Source of the DNA: Adineta vaga
Taxonomy: Eukaryota; Rotifera
Direction: 5' to 3'
Length of the DNA: 64,000 nt
NCBI GenBank assembly: GCA_021613535.1
Contig: CP075494.1
Coordinates: 11,098,001 to 11,162,000 of the forward strand
Part shown: piece by piece, positions 11,603-23,851 of the stretch
Layout: each line of letters starts with the position of its first letter
Position numbering within the stretch: the stretch's first letter is position 1
Notes under the pieces: model-generated
The model's database searches: none
Seen by the model: the letters and a program-made list of their open reading frames with translations, nothing else
What the model was told of the DNA's origin: nothing
Translations under genes and position numbers: made by a program

Positions 11603-13403
11603 TACAATCATGGCTATGATCAATGTTAACCGACAAACAAATGATATGTTCTATCGCTATAAGATGCCCAAACTTATAGCGAAAGTTGAAGGCACAGGAA
11701 ATGGTATCAAAACTGTTGTAGTCAATGCCACTGCAATTGCTAAAGCTCTGAATCGTCCAACTACTTGTAAGACTTTTGTTTTCAATGCGACAGTTAAAAA
11801 ATAATTATTCTTTTCCCCATATAATTAGATGTAACCAAGTTCTTTGGGTGTGAACTTGGTGCACAAGTACAAATGAATGCAAAAGAAGATCGATATATTG
11901 TTAATGGATCACATGATTGTGAAAAACTACAAAATCTACTTGATGGTTTCATCAAACGATTTGTTCTTTGTCCAAACTGTGACAATCCAGAAACAAATCT
12001 AGTATGTCCTACTACAGTCAATTGCTTCTTTAATCATTTCTTTCACCCATGTTTAGAGTTTTCGGAAACGAAATGGCGGTGAAATTCATCAAGTCTGTGC
12101 TGCATGTGGTTATCAGGGCACTATCAACATGGCATCACACAAACTTACCACATACATCGCTAAAAATCCACCAGATGCTGTAAGTTCATCATCATCATGT
12201 TCTATGCATGCACATCAACTATAACTATTCTCTCTCATTGTTACATAGGAAAGCAAAACCGAACCACCAGCTGACACAAAAGTCAAAGGCAAATCAAAAG
12301 GAAGCAAGAAAAATGCACAATCATCTGGTACAAATCGAGATTCTGATGAAAGTAGTCCCAATGAACATACCACTAAAACAGTAAGATCACCTTCACTTCT
12401 TCTTCTCCTCATCCACTCATCTCCTCATCTCCTCATCTAGAATGGCACATCGAAAAATACTGCTGGCGACGAAGATGATGACGATGAAGACTGGGGTGAT
12501 GATTTAACACCAACTGTTGATCAACTCACCACTCAAATCAAAGGCATGATACAAACAAATGATCTCGACAAACCACTTGCGGAACGTTGTGATCAGTTCA
12601 ATCGTCTCGTAGAAGTATGACACCTCACTTTCTCTCGTCTATCTACATTCTCTCGTTCTACATTTATTCATAGACAAAGAAGAAAGAACAACAACTGAAC
12701 AACCTTCACGCAGTCAAAGATCTTGTTGCCGAAGCTGAACGACTCGAAATCATGGAACAAGCACCATTTGTTGTTGCACAATGTGTTTTCACTGACACCA
12801 TCATCAAAGAAATCGATGAATACAAACTACTTCTCACCAATGTAAGTCATGTTCTCTTTCCTATGATGTGTCTATTGATTCTTCTTCTAATAGTTGTGTG
12901 CCAGAAATACGAAAGGACAAAAGTATCTGTTGCATGCAATCGAAGCATTGATTGGAGATCGTGAAGATATTCGTGCAAAGATCTACAATAAGAAGACGAT
13001 GTCAAAGATCTTGTTGAAATTTTACGATGAAGATATCGTTGAAGAAGAAACATTCTATCGATGGCACGAAAAAGCATCGAAACGATATGCAGATAAGACG
13101 ATAGCAAAAGGCATTCGTGAGATGGCAAGTGAATTTATTCAATGGTTGAAAACAGCGGAAGAATCAAGTGATGATGATGATGATAATAATGGCGAAGAAC
13201 ATGAACCAGAGGTAAGAGCAAGACTATTTGATGATGAAATGGAGAGAGAGAGAGAAATGATTTGCTTTCGTTATTGTTTAGATTGATTTTACACATAAAG
13301 CTGGAAGTGGTATTGAAGTGACCGTAGAATCAGTGAACAAAGAAGCACCTGAAGAGAAGATTGAACACAACGGAGAAGTCATTGATATCGACAATATCTA
13401 AAA
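11603..13403 (+). repeat. Duplicated eIF5 unit, copy 1
   Basis: This 1801 bp block pairs with 16504-18296. Similarity starts seven bases before the ATG (TACAATC) and ends two bases after the stop codon. I counted about seven exon differences, all synonymous, about three intron substitutions and one 8 bp length change in intron 4, where this copy has one more unit of a CTCCTCAT repeat. The first 600 bases look identical. Flanks share nothing visible. Confidence 0.9.
11610..13401 (+). CDS. EIF5: Translation initiation factor eIF5, copy 1
   Basis: Eight exons: 11610-11766, 11829-12001, 12057-12179, 12249-12380, 12441-12614, 12674-12841, 12894-13211 and 13282-13401, giving 454 residues. eIF5 is the GTPase-activating protein for eIF2 in the 43S/48S initiation complex. 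The N-terminus has [16 protein letters not shown] with the arginine finger (residue 16 from the first Met, 14 from the next), then GCELGAQ and YIVNGSH, and a zinc ribbon CPNC...CAAC. A charged Lys/Ser/Asp linker follows, then a W2-type HEAT domain with [13 protein letters not shown] and acidic/aromatic boxes near the end. The protein is identical to that of copy 2 at 16511. Start choice between Met1 and Met3 is open. Confidence 0.95.
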
Positions 13404-14201
13404 ATTTATCTTTTTCCTTTCCTTTTTTGGCTGATTAGTCGCTTATTGTATCGCTTTGTTTAATTTGTCATTTTTGTTCATTTTTCTTAGCTTCATTTAT
13501 TCTTTTCCCCTATTATCTCTATCACTATTATTGTCTATTCATTATACTCCACTCTATCCTTTTCTCACTGTTGGAAACAGATTATTTATTCATGAAAATA
13601 AACGCAAGAACCCATTTTATATGGGATTCTACCAAAATACATAGAAGTTGTTGTAGTGGACTTCGTCCATTGGTGTTCGGTACTATTATATTTGGAAGCT
13701 AGCAATAAAAAAATTATCGAATTTGTAATAATTGTTCGGAATAATCACAGATCATGCTACTAACAAGTTTATGATTTCAATTATTATGAGAAACAGTTTA
13801 ATTACAGAGATTCACTATCGTTGAGGAAGGTTATAATTTTAATAATTGACTTTCTCAGTTATTCCATCAAACTTGATGAAAATGCTATGAAATTATTATA
13901 TGCATTATGTAGATCCTTTTGGCACAGTGAAAATACTTTCATTATATATTTCATTAGAAACATGAATCGTTATTTATATTAGAGTTATGTGAAGATAATA
14001 GAAAAACAGCAGTTGTCTTCTTCGATGCAGATATCGAAAGAAAATATGAAAACTTAGAATTACTACCATATTCGAACACTTTTTTGATTGAAATGAACAC
14101 ATATTTTATCATGATCAAAAGGAAATATTGATTTATTTATTTACCATGAATACAGACAAAACAGATTCTTCAAAAATTCTAATACAACAGCAAAGTCTTT
14201 C
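13402..14201. other. Intergenic, nothing recognised
   Basis: About 800 bp between eIF5 copy 1 and the stop of the receptor gene. T-rich and pyrimidine-rich just after the eIF5 stop; an AATAAA word near 13600 may serve eIF5. No exon or repeat was recognised. Confidence 0.5.
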
Positions 14202-15242
14202 TTAAGATTGAGGCATGACTTGATTAATAGTCGGTCTCCGTTGTGACTTGCATCGTTTCGGAAGGATTTCGAACAATACATAGATCAACTGACGACGAAA
14301 TCGTTCTGATGCATACATGTAAATATAAAATGGACTCTAAAATAGAAGATATGAAGGAGAATTTAAGTTAATATATAATCAATTGAAACTTACTGCATAA
14401 TATACATAACTAACAGCCACAAATACATTGTAGCTCAGTTGAATTTGTGCTTTAGTTACTGTATCACTTATGTAATTTGTATATAATTGGACAAAATAAA
14501 GAATGGAAAATGGTATAGTCGTGCAACCATTAACAAGAACTTGCGTCAAAACCATTACTGTTAATTGTTTATCTAAATCTCGTCGAACAATTGGAATCGC
14601 GTGATATGGTAATTGTTTTATATTGTGATAAGCCATCAAACCAAATATCATTGAAAAGGTTATAGGTAAAATAGTGACAAGAATGCCAACAATAACGTAA
14701 GCGCGATATTGTATGTATATCGGATTGGTCATAGTACAGCTGATTTTGTTAGTAGTAGGTGATCGAATATGTTGGAAAAGCACTAAATATGGAATGTCAT
14801 GTAAAGCCCATAAAACAATGAATATGATAACTAATTTTTGAGCTAATTTAATATTACACCATCGTCGAAATCGAGGTCGTGAACATGTAACAAAATACTG
14901 ATCGATAGTAGCCAAACAAAAACATGTCAATGATACTGCTGTAAAAGTTGTAACAATATAAAATCGAAATTTACAATAAAATAATGAATTTTCAGTTCCA
15001 TCGCTACCGTACATGAGCGAAATAACACGCGGCAAGATCGCGCTCAGTAAGTAACCTACATTTACAATAGACATGATCATGAGATAGAAAGCACATGAAT
15101 TTTGTCGAAATGTTCGAAGACTAAGAAACACGAGAATATTGAGAGTTCCACCTAGTACACCAGTAATCAAAGATATAATACAACCATAAATAACTACTTG
15201 TCTTTCTACGAACGCATAAGTTGCTATCAATAATGCAGACAT
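14202..15242 (-). CDS. Rhodopsin-type G protein-coupled receptor
   Basis: Two exons, 14394-15242 and 14202-14336, give 327 residues. Seven hydrophobic segments can be followed: TM1 near residues 18-40, TM2 with MIMSIVNVGYLLSA, TM3 ending in CLATIDQYFVTC, TM4 with LVIIFIVLWAL, TM5 with YVIVGILVTILPITF, TM6 after RRDLDKQLTVMVL, and TM7 ending in SPFYIYMYASERFRRQL. The usual DRY at the end of TM3 reads DQY, and the NPxxY of TM7 reads SPFY. The pair Cys in FYCKF (start of TM3) and SCTMTN (loop 2) would form the usual disulphide. The type resembles orphan peptide-receptor-like families expanded in rotifers and other spiralians; the ligand is unknown. The gene lies between the two eIF5 copies on the opposite strand. 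Confidence 0.88.
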
Positions 15243-16503
15243 GATACTTTTTTTGTAGAAATCTTCTGAGTGAATAAAACGAAAGATATTTTAAAACGAT
15301 CTCTCTATATATATATATTGTTAGTAAAGAGACTTTCTCTAGTAGAAAAATATGTAGCCAACACGCAATTAATACTTTCAGCTCGACTGATAAGAACTTT
15401 TAAGTTTCATCCGATAAAATTACAGCGTACAAATTATACCTTTTAGAGCTTCGATTAATAAGTAAAAAGAAAAGAAAATTCCATTTGATAAAGGTAAAAG
15501 TTGAACATGAAACATTTTTGTGATGATATATTACTTGTTTCTAATTCATAAGTTTTCACTTATCAAAGAATTTAATTACCATAAGTAATAATATTCATAT
15601 GCTTCATGTAAATTTATTTGACTATTTTTATTTATGATGTTTTACGTACGTAAACAATAAGTAAGACAACGTAGTTATGTAAGATGAAGATATAATATCT
15701 CTGTAAACCAAAATAGAATGATTATAAAAATGCCAATATTAAAAAGCGTTTCCCATGGGTAATAAACGCCATTTTAGGTGAAAATAAAATCCTATTCAAA
15801 ATGGTTTTATTGAGTGCATATCGTAGGTCAATTAACTTATTCTCGTTTTGAATTTTTCACAAAAAAAGTGGCTTTTGCTTCACTAATTAATATAGCTAAT
15901 AGATTACAGATTACAAATTGTTCCCAAAAGTATCCTTGACGTTTGCGTAAATGAAACATTTTTTTAAAACATTTAATCATCATATGTTTCAAACATATCG
16001 CAATAAATCTGTCTTCGAAAAAAAATCATGCTTGTTGTCTATGTCTCATTTTGTTCGTATATGATCAGTTTCAATGTTTTTATATTAAAAAAAATAAGAC
16101 GAAAAATTTTCATCGATGACTTATAATCAATTGTATCATTTAATATAATTTATATTCGAATGCAATCATTTGGTACAATCCTTCTAGTGACAGCATACGA
16201 AAAGCAGTATGTCCTTGTCAAAAATCTGCTGTTTCCCTATGATTAATTATCTACATATGAAGAAACTGTGTATATGAATGAAATATATGTGAATGTTGCT
16301 TTGGCCAGTCCGATAAATAGACAGATTACTTTGGTACTTTATGGATTTATTGCTTCATAATGTATTGTTTTTGTTATTGGTTACATGTATATGGTCGCTG
16401 ATTGGTTTTTGTAACGGTTTCAGTCTGATATGACGGATATATATATATATTAGATAACAAGAACAGTATCAATATCATCACGACGTAATGATCAACAATT
16501 TTC
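15243..16503. other. Intergenic upstream of eIF5 copy 2
   Basis: About 1.26 kb between two divergent genes, the receptor and eIF5 copy 2. A short TA run lies near 15308-15320 and another near 16440-16450. It is not similar to the upstream region of eIF5 copy 1 as far as I can see. No exon was recognised. Confidence 0.5.
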
Positions 16504-18296
16504 TACAATCATGGCTATGATCAATGTTAACCGACAAACAAATGATATGTTCTATCGCTATAAGATGCCCAAACTTATAGCGAAAGTTGAAGGCACAGGA
16601 AATGGTATCAAAACTGTTGTAGTCAATGCCACTGCAATTGCTAAAGCTCTGAATCGTCCAACTACTTGTAAGACTTTTGTTTTCAATGCGACAGTTAAAA
16701 AATAATTATTCTTTTCCCCATATAATTAGATGTAACCAAGTTCTTTGGGTGTGAACTTGGTGCACAAGTACAAATGAATGCAAAAGAAGATCGATATATT
16801 GTTAATGGATCACATGATTGTGAAAAACTACAAAATCTACTTGATGGTTTCATCAAACGATTTGTTCTTTGTCCAAACTGTGACAATCCAGAAACAAATC
16901 TAGTATGTCCTACTACAGTCAATTGCTTCTTTAATCATTTCTTTCACCCATGTTTAGAGTTTTCGGAAACGAAATGGCGGTGAAATTCATCAAGTCTGTG
17001 CTGCATGTGGTTATCAGGGCACTATCAACATGGCATCACACAAACTTACCACATACATCGCTAAAAATCCACCAGATGCTGTAAGTTCATCATCATCATG
17101 TTCTATGCATACACATCAACTATAACTATTCTCTCTCATTGTTGCATAGGAAAGCAAAACCGAACCACCAGCTGACACAAAAGTCAAAGGCAAATCAAAA
17201 GGAAGCAAGAAAAATGCACAATCATCTGGTACAAATCGAGATTCTGATGAAAGTAGTCCCAATGAACATACCACTAAAACAGTAAGATCACCTTCACTTC
17301 TTCTTCTCCTCATCCACTCATCTCCTCATCTAGAATGGCACATCGAAAAATACTGCTGGCGACGAAGATGATGACGATGAAGATTGGGGTGATGATTTAA
17401 CACCAACTGTTGATCAACTCACCACTCAAATCAAAGGCATGATACAAACAAATGATCTCGACAAACCACTTGCTGAACGTTGTGATCAGTTCAATCGTCT
17501 CGTAGAAGTATGACACCTCACTTTCTCTCGTCTATCTATATTCTCTCGTTCTACATTTATTCATAGACAAAGAAGAAAGAACAACAACTGAACAATCTTC
17601 ACGCAGTCAAAGATCTTGTTGCCGAAGCTGAACGACTCGAAATCATGGAACAAGCACCATTTGTTGTTGCACAATGTGTTTTCACTGACACCATCATCAA
17701 AGAGATCGATGAATACAAACTACTTCTCACCAATGTAAGTCATGTTCTCTTTCCTATGATGTGTCTATTGATTCTTCTTCTAATAGTTGTGTGCCAGAAA
17801 TACGAAAGGACAAAAGTATCTGTTGCATGCAATCGAAGCATTGATTGGAGATCGTGAAGATATTCGTGCAAAGATCTACAATAAGAAGACGATGTCAAAG
17901 ATCTTGTTGAAATTTTATGATGAAGATATCGTTGAAGAAGAAACATTCTATCGATGGCACGAAAAAGCATCGAAACGGTATGCAGATAAGACGATAGCAA
18001 AAGGCATTCGCGAGATGGCAAGTGAATTTATTCAATGGTTGAAAACAGCGGAAGAATCAAGTGATGATGATGATGATAATAATGGCGAAGAACATGAACC
18101 AGAGGTAAGAGCAAGACTATTTGATGATGAAATGGAGAGAGAGAGAGAAATGATTTGCTTTCGTTATTGTTTAGATTGATTTTACACATAAAGCTGGAAG
18201 TGGTATTGAAGTGACCGTAGAATCAGTGAACAAAGAAGCACCTGAAGAGAAGATTGAACACAACGGAGAAGTCATTGATATCGACAATATCTAAAA
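16504..18296 (+). repeat. Duplicated eIF5 unit, copy 2
   Basis: This 1793 bp block pairs with 11603-13403 in direct orientation, 4.9 kb away. It includes all seven introns, so it did not arise by reverse transcription. The 8 bp difference in intron 4 changes the offset from 4901 to 4893. Confidence 0.9.
16511..18294 (+). CDS. EIF5: Translation initiation factor eIF5, copy 2
   Basis: Eight exons at the same joints as copy 1: 16511-16667, 16730-16902, 16958-17080, 17150-17281, 17334-17507, 17567-17734, 17787-18104 and 18175-18294. The 454-residue product appears identical to copy 1, including the FYRYKM arginine finger, the CPNC/CAAC zinc ribbon and the W2-type C-terminal domain. The exon differences found are all third-position synonymous changes in exons 5 to 7. 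Upstream and downstream sequences differ completely from copy 1, so the two genes would be under different control. Both look intact, and I see no reason to call either a pseudogene. Confidence 0.95.
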
Positions 18297-18461
18297 CAGA
18301 TTACCCTATTTTGTTGACGAATGTTTTTTTTTCTTTTCGCTTATTTATATATTATTTTCTCTATCTTTGTTGCTGGTATTTGTTAAACATATTCTGCTTG
18401 ATTCTATTTTCATTATTTCAAACATGTTATTTATTAAAGAAATAAAAAAGGAAAAGAAATA

Positions 18462-21400
18462 TTATACAATTGCTTCTGGTAATATTGAAGGTCTGTTGTA
18501 TCTGGATGAACTGCGTAAAATGCCGTTTTTTTTCGTTACATTAATCGGATGTAAAATATCCACAGGTGGTGTACTACTCAGACTGCTATTCGTTGTTGTC
18601 GTACAATTGGTATTAACAATTAATTGTTGTGTAATTGTTCCATTACTATTAGTACTTGATGGTGATGAACCACCATGCAATTGTTGTTGAGTTTTGTCAA
18701 TATTTAACTGTGTATGTGCGTTAAGACAATTGTATTCACGTTTTCGAAAGCAACGTCCTCGTTTTGTCAAAGTAGTACAAAGAATAAGATTTATCAATAA
18801 TAAAACAAATACACAGAAGGTAATAGCAAAAACAAATTTCGGATGTTTAGTTTCAGTATAGATTGGACGTGATAAAAACGATGAACGAATTGTTGGCGAA
18901 TGTTGAGTAGAAAAATTCTGTTGGTGAGATAATTCATATAAAGATATCCATGTATTTATCAGATCAAAACGAAGTGGATGATTGGAAAGGTTGGGAATTA
19001 GGTTATTGAAAAGATAGTGAACTTGTGCATAGTAACCAGCTTGTTGAGTTAGTTTTCCATCTAAATTTAAGTATCCTTTTTTTTAATTTTCTCTTGTTGT
19101 TATTATTATTGATGTTTATAAGGAGAATTACTTGTCATCTTTAATAATCTATTTTAATTAGAAATCTCGTATTCTTGAGAAAAAACTCTCGTGATGGAAG
19201 ATTGATGAATTTAGAAAAGCTATTGAAAACCTTGAAGTATCACGCAAATCTATAGTTTTTGACAGATCCTTATTAAATTCGAAGGTTTTTGTCTAACGAA
19301 ATCAAAATCAACTCACCTTTCAAGATCAGAAAATTCAAGCTCGGAAAAACTGAATGCCATTCTTCATTTATATGATCTTTCGATCTTGTATTAAACGATG
19401 ATCTGATATTGATATCACTTTAGATTAACAAAGAAAACAAAACTTAGTTTTTCTCATTATATCAAAACAAATCAGATTGACTTACCCATTATGTATTAGA
19501 TTAGCAAATAGATCCATCATATACATACTTTCAATCCGATCATTTTCATTGGCAGTCAGATATGTATCATTATGAATACTCATGGATGGTGCTAGAACAT
19601 ATCCCAATGTCAATGGTAATTCGGATTGATATTTAGTGGAATGCTGTTCTAAAAGATGTAGTTGCGTTTGATTTGATAAATATTTTGCATATTGAAGTAA
19701 TGGAGCTATAATTTGTTGATGATAATTCAATAATTGTTGATCGAAATCGAATTGATTCGTTGTTTTATTCCATTTGGTATAAGCGTAATTGAATAAATAT
19801 TCGATTGTATTATTCTTATGTGAAGTTTTTATATCGAATGGTAATGATAATGTTGATCGACTGGTCAATGTCGAAGTTGTTAATAATATACGAAGATTTT
19901 CGGGTAATAATGCTTGAGATCGTTGAAAAAATCTTGAACGTAAAGGATTTGAATAATCATTACTTAATACTGAAGAATGATAGAATGGAAATGGATTTTC
20001 TAATGGACAAATAAAATTAGAATATCCATGTGGATTTAAATAGGAATTTAATTGAAGAAGATCATTCGTAGAAATTAAACTTTGATTACGAAGACATTGT
20101 GCTGTGGAACATGTTAGATGAGAAAGAAGATTTGATTGATATGTGGAGATTTCTTGTAATGTTGAAGTCATATATGGAGAAAGAAATGTTTGATCATTTA
20201 AAATTAGACGATGAACTAACGATTTTCGACGTTTTACTGTTCCTGTACCACCTAAATATGAAAAATGAATTATAAATCCATATCAATTGTTTTCGAAAAG
20301 TCGTTACATACCATTGACAGTTTCAAGCATAACAACAAGACTAGCTAAAACAGCTCCTGTTCCTGTTCCATATAAAGTAATTCGATCGGGATCTCCATTG
20401 AAATTAATCACATAATTTTTAAGCCAATGTAAAGCTGTATAGATATCTTGCAATGCGTAATCACCTTTATGTTCACGTGAAACATAAAGAAATCCTATAG
20501 TAAAAAAGTAGAAACAACATCAACTTATAAAATACTTGACTAATGAACTTCAATCGTCTATTTGACATTTAAAAGATCAAATTTCGAGCATATTTACAAA
20601 ATCAGGAGGTGGTCCATGTGTAGATCAAACAAGTTCTTTTCTCTTTTGTTTCGTTCAAAAGTGTGAATAACTGCTGTGAGAAATGAACAGATGAACATCA
20701 GACAACAACTGATTGAGGATATGTAAACAATCTTCTCATCTACTTATCAAGTCTAACAGAGCTATGACATAAAAAAATTTGTCATCAAATTTTCATTGAA
20801 TGAATAGAAAAAGAAATCATAATGAATGATAATTACGTTTGATTGCATGCAAAGTCTAGAATGGTCAAGTCACGCTCTATATTTATTTGATTAAAAGAAA
20901 TATATATATATATATATATATCTGTTATGTTATTCTAGAGAAATATTGATTTCTCGATTCGATTGTTTCATTTCAAGAAGATAATAAATATCAATTGTTT
21001 AGACTTTTCAAGAACAACAATGATTGATTGATGAATCTAGATGGTTCGATTATTCTTCTTCATTAATCTCTTATGATTCTACATAAACATTCATATCTAT
21101 CCGGATATAGAACAAAATTCTGCCGAGATACACATGAGGTTACATCATAAAATGTTTCTATTTTAATTAAAATCCTTCTTTCGATTTTGATTAGAAAAAT
21201 CGACAAATTATTCGGATGATTATATTCAATTCAAGATCAATTTCATCTATTTCATTTACATGAAATTATTCTCTATGTCATTGATGGATTCATTCATCCA
21301 GTTGAATAACTATTTTTAATAGACAGGAAAAAAAATACTAGACACTGTTTGCCTGATGAACGACAAATGTGAGTTAATCAACAATAATTGCCTCCTGCTG

Positions 21401-22587
21401 AAATGAGACTAGTCGACATCGAATGAACGGAAATGTCAATCACTACTCGAGCGATGTACATAGGAAATAATAGAACCTTGATCAAGTCTACATTTTTCTA
21501 CTTAATCAAATAATGAATCATGTTTGTCTCTTACCAAATGGACCAAGTCGATAGTTGATAGTCACAACAATTGTTTTCGTATAACTTGCAAAGATAGCTC
21601 CATCAAAAGCAGCACCTGTACCTATGTCATAACCATCACCATGAACAAATAGAAGTACAGGAAGACGTTCTAAAATGATATACAAAAAAAAAGAGTTTAC
21701 ATAGATTGAATTTGTCATCAACAGAAATTGAATATCTGTTCCATTGTTTAGTTGAATAGTGTACGAGATTAGAAGGATACGATCTTTTTCTCCTGTCAAC
21801 ACCATGATCGATTCATTTGAGATGAAGACTGTCTTTATAATGGAACTATATCATTTAATATGCATAAAGAGAAGATCAAACGTGTGTCAACAATGTCATC
21901 TCTATTAACGCGCCTGGTCAATGTGAACAACATATACACTGGTCAATGAAATAGACGTCGGGACCATCGATCATTGAGAATAAATTTAGTTCACATCAGT
22001 AGACAATATAATCATTGTCTAGTACAAAGGAATACTTATCTCAGCAATGATACGATACATTAATGATCAATCGAAAAATTTATTCTCTCTTGTTTTCTTT
22101 TACCTTTTAAATTTTTCATTTGCGGTTGATAAATATTCATATAAAGACATTGTTCTTCATTTTGTTTGGATATATATTTTAGTAATTTCGGATAATATTC
22201 TTCGGCAAAATACGGTGTACGTATTCGACTTAATTCACTAGTATTCTTCCATAAATATTGTGGACAGGCAGATCCAAATTCAATTTGTTTATTTACTTTC
22301 GTACTGGGATGAACATTGAATCGTTCTTTTGATGGTTCAAATCTTCCATGATATAAACCATATTGTATACCAAGGAATGCTTCGATATTTACTAGATTAT
22401 ATTTTTGATAATAATTATTTTCATAATCAATAGAAATTCCACGTATTGAACCTAATTTTGGGATGGTTAATACACGATCAGATAACGAATATCGTACATC
22501 ATTAAGTGTAAATAATAGGGATGAAGCTGATATGGGTAACAGCAGGTGGTGATAGTAATAGATCAAAACGATCAGTGAATAGAACAT
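18462..22587 (-). CDS. Neuroligin/gliotactin-like cholinesterase-fold adhesion protein
   Basis: Six exons join in phase: 22104-22587, 21535-21669, 20312-20494, 19486-20251, 19317-19417 and 18462-19060, giving 755 residues. An N-terminal signal peptide (hydrophobic residues 3-20) leads into an alpha/beta-hydrolase fold: EAFLGIQYG, the EQCLYMNIYQP motif, LPVLLFVHGDGYDIGTG, VVTINYRLGPFGFL and GDPDRITLYGTGTGA. The nucleophile elbow reads GTGTG at about residues 249-253, with Gly where esterases have Ser, as in neuroligins, so no esterase activity is expected. Several N-glycosylation sites follow. One membrane span lies near residues 632-651, then a cytoplasmic tail of about 104 residues rich in Ser, Thr and Gln. 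The third intron-flanking gap (20495-21534) is 1040 bp, the longest intron seen in the window. The likely role is cell adhesion; partner and subfamily are uncertain. Confidence 0.9.
20900..20921. repeat. TA dinucleotide repeat
   Basis: An uninterrupted run of about ten TA units inside the long intron of the neuroligin-like gene. Confidence 0.9.
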
Positions 22588-23851
22588 GTGTATGTCGTGT
22601 TCAATTCAAACAATCTTTAATATATAAAAGAACAGCAAATTGCCGTGATCATTATCCTCAATATACCTATGATGTAATAGTCTTCGATCGGAAAGAATGA
22701 TACTCTCTTTTCTTCTTTATTGTACGGAACCAACCGTGCGATATATGTATGTATATGTGTACAAGCAAAGAAACGAAAGTGATGTACAGAAGAGAGGAAG
22801 AGAGAGAAAAAAAAGATGAGAAGAGAAAAGAGGAAGGGAGAGAGAAAAAATTGACCATTACGGGTTTTTCTCTTGAAAAAAGAAATCACTAATAAAACTA
22901 ATTTAAATCATCAAATATACATTGAATCGTTATTATTGAACTCCAAGTAAACTGATCGTATATATATATATATATTCTCATCCTTTTTTTTTCTTTTCTT
23001 ATTTCATCCTGTGATTGCATGCATCATAAATTATTTGTCTTGCTTCATCATTTTTTTTCTTCTCTTTTTCTCCTCAAGAACTTCTATGTTGTTATTGTTA
23101 TTTGTCTCGAAGAAAGAGAAGAGAAAAGAAAAACTGTCGGGTATTAGAGTTTGTCTTGATTGATTATCAAATTAAAATAACATATGAATAATGTCATTTC
23201 TTTAAATCAAGACGAATTTCCATTAATGATCTAGAAAAATTGTCTATTCTAAAGAACATCTCTTTGTCAAATAAATCTAAGACCTTGCCGGAAAGATTCT
23301 TCTTCTTCTTCTTCTTCTTCATTTTTTTTGTTCTATATTGTCACTGACAGTGAATTTGTCTTTTTTTCTTTTGACATCTATTGATCAATTTTGTAGAATT
23401 TAATCCTTTATATAAATGTCATTTATTGTTTATTAAATACGTAATCATCATTATAAGATATGAAATTTCGAGAGTTTTACAACTTAAACACAAATGTTCT
23501 TCTCTGTTCTATAAATATCCTGAAAACTGTAAAATAAAAATAGTAATACCCTAGAATTATTACAATTGACACACATGAATCCTTCTAATATCACTAGATT
23601 GTGCGATGAATGCTAGATTAATTTCTATCAACAAGAAAGAGAACTTTTCTGTCATATTTACTTTCTAATTTCTTCAATTTATCTATTCTATTACGACTGG
23701 ACAATCAAAAGATCTGTCTGAACCGGAAATTTTCTATCCCTTTTTTTGTTATTATTGAAGATAAATATTGAAAAAAAGAAACGGATGTATTTTAATTAGT
23801 TTTAATACCATCAAAGAATGATTATTCATACAAATGTATATCTTTTTCTCG
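22588..23851. other. Intergenic, low-complexity tracts
   Basis: About 1.26 kb between the start of the neuroligin-like gene and the stop of the innexin gene. It holds purine-rich and pyrimidine-rich tracts (22795-22860), a TA run near 22960-22973 and a CTT repeat at about 23298-23321. Open frames at 22617-22889 come from these tracts and are not gene-like. Confidence 0.6.
23298..23321. repeat. CTT trinucleotide repeat
   Basis: About eight TTC/CTT units in a T-rich setting downstream of the innexin gene. Confidence 0.85.

Noticed and set aside
11290-11619. Plus-strand open frame just before eIF5 copy 1
   Set aside because: Ends beyond the eIF5 start in another frame, is low complexity, and has no counterpart before eIF5 copy 2; more likely untranslated sequence.
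11610-18294. Idea that one eIF5 copy is a processed pseudogene
   Set aside because: Both copies keep all seven introns, intact splice sites and the same complete protein.
22617-22889. Overlapping minus-strand frames of 90 and 63 codons
   Set aside because: They arise from a purine/pyrimidine tract (Phe, Leu, Ser runs).
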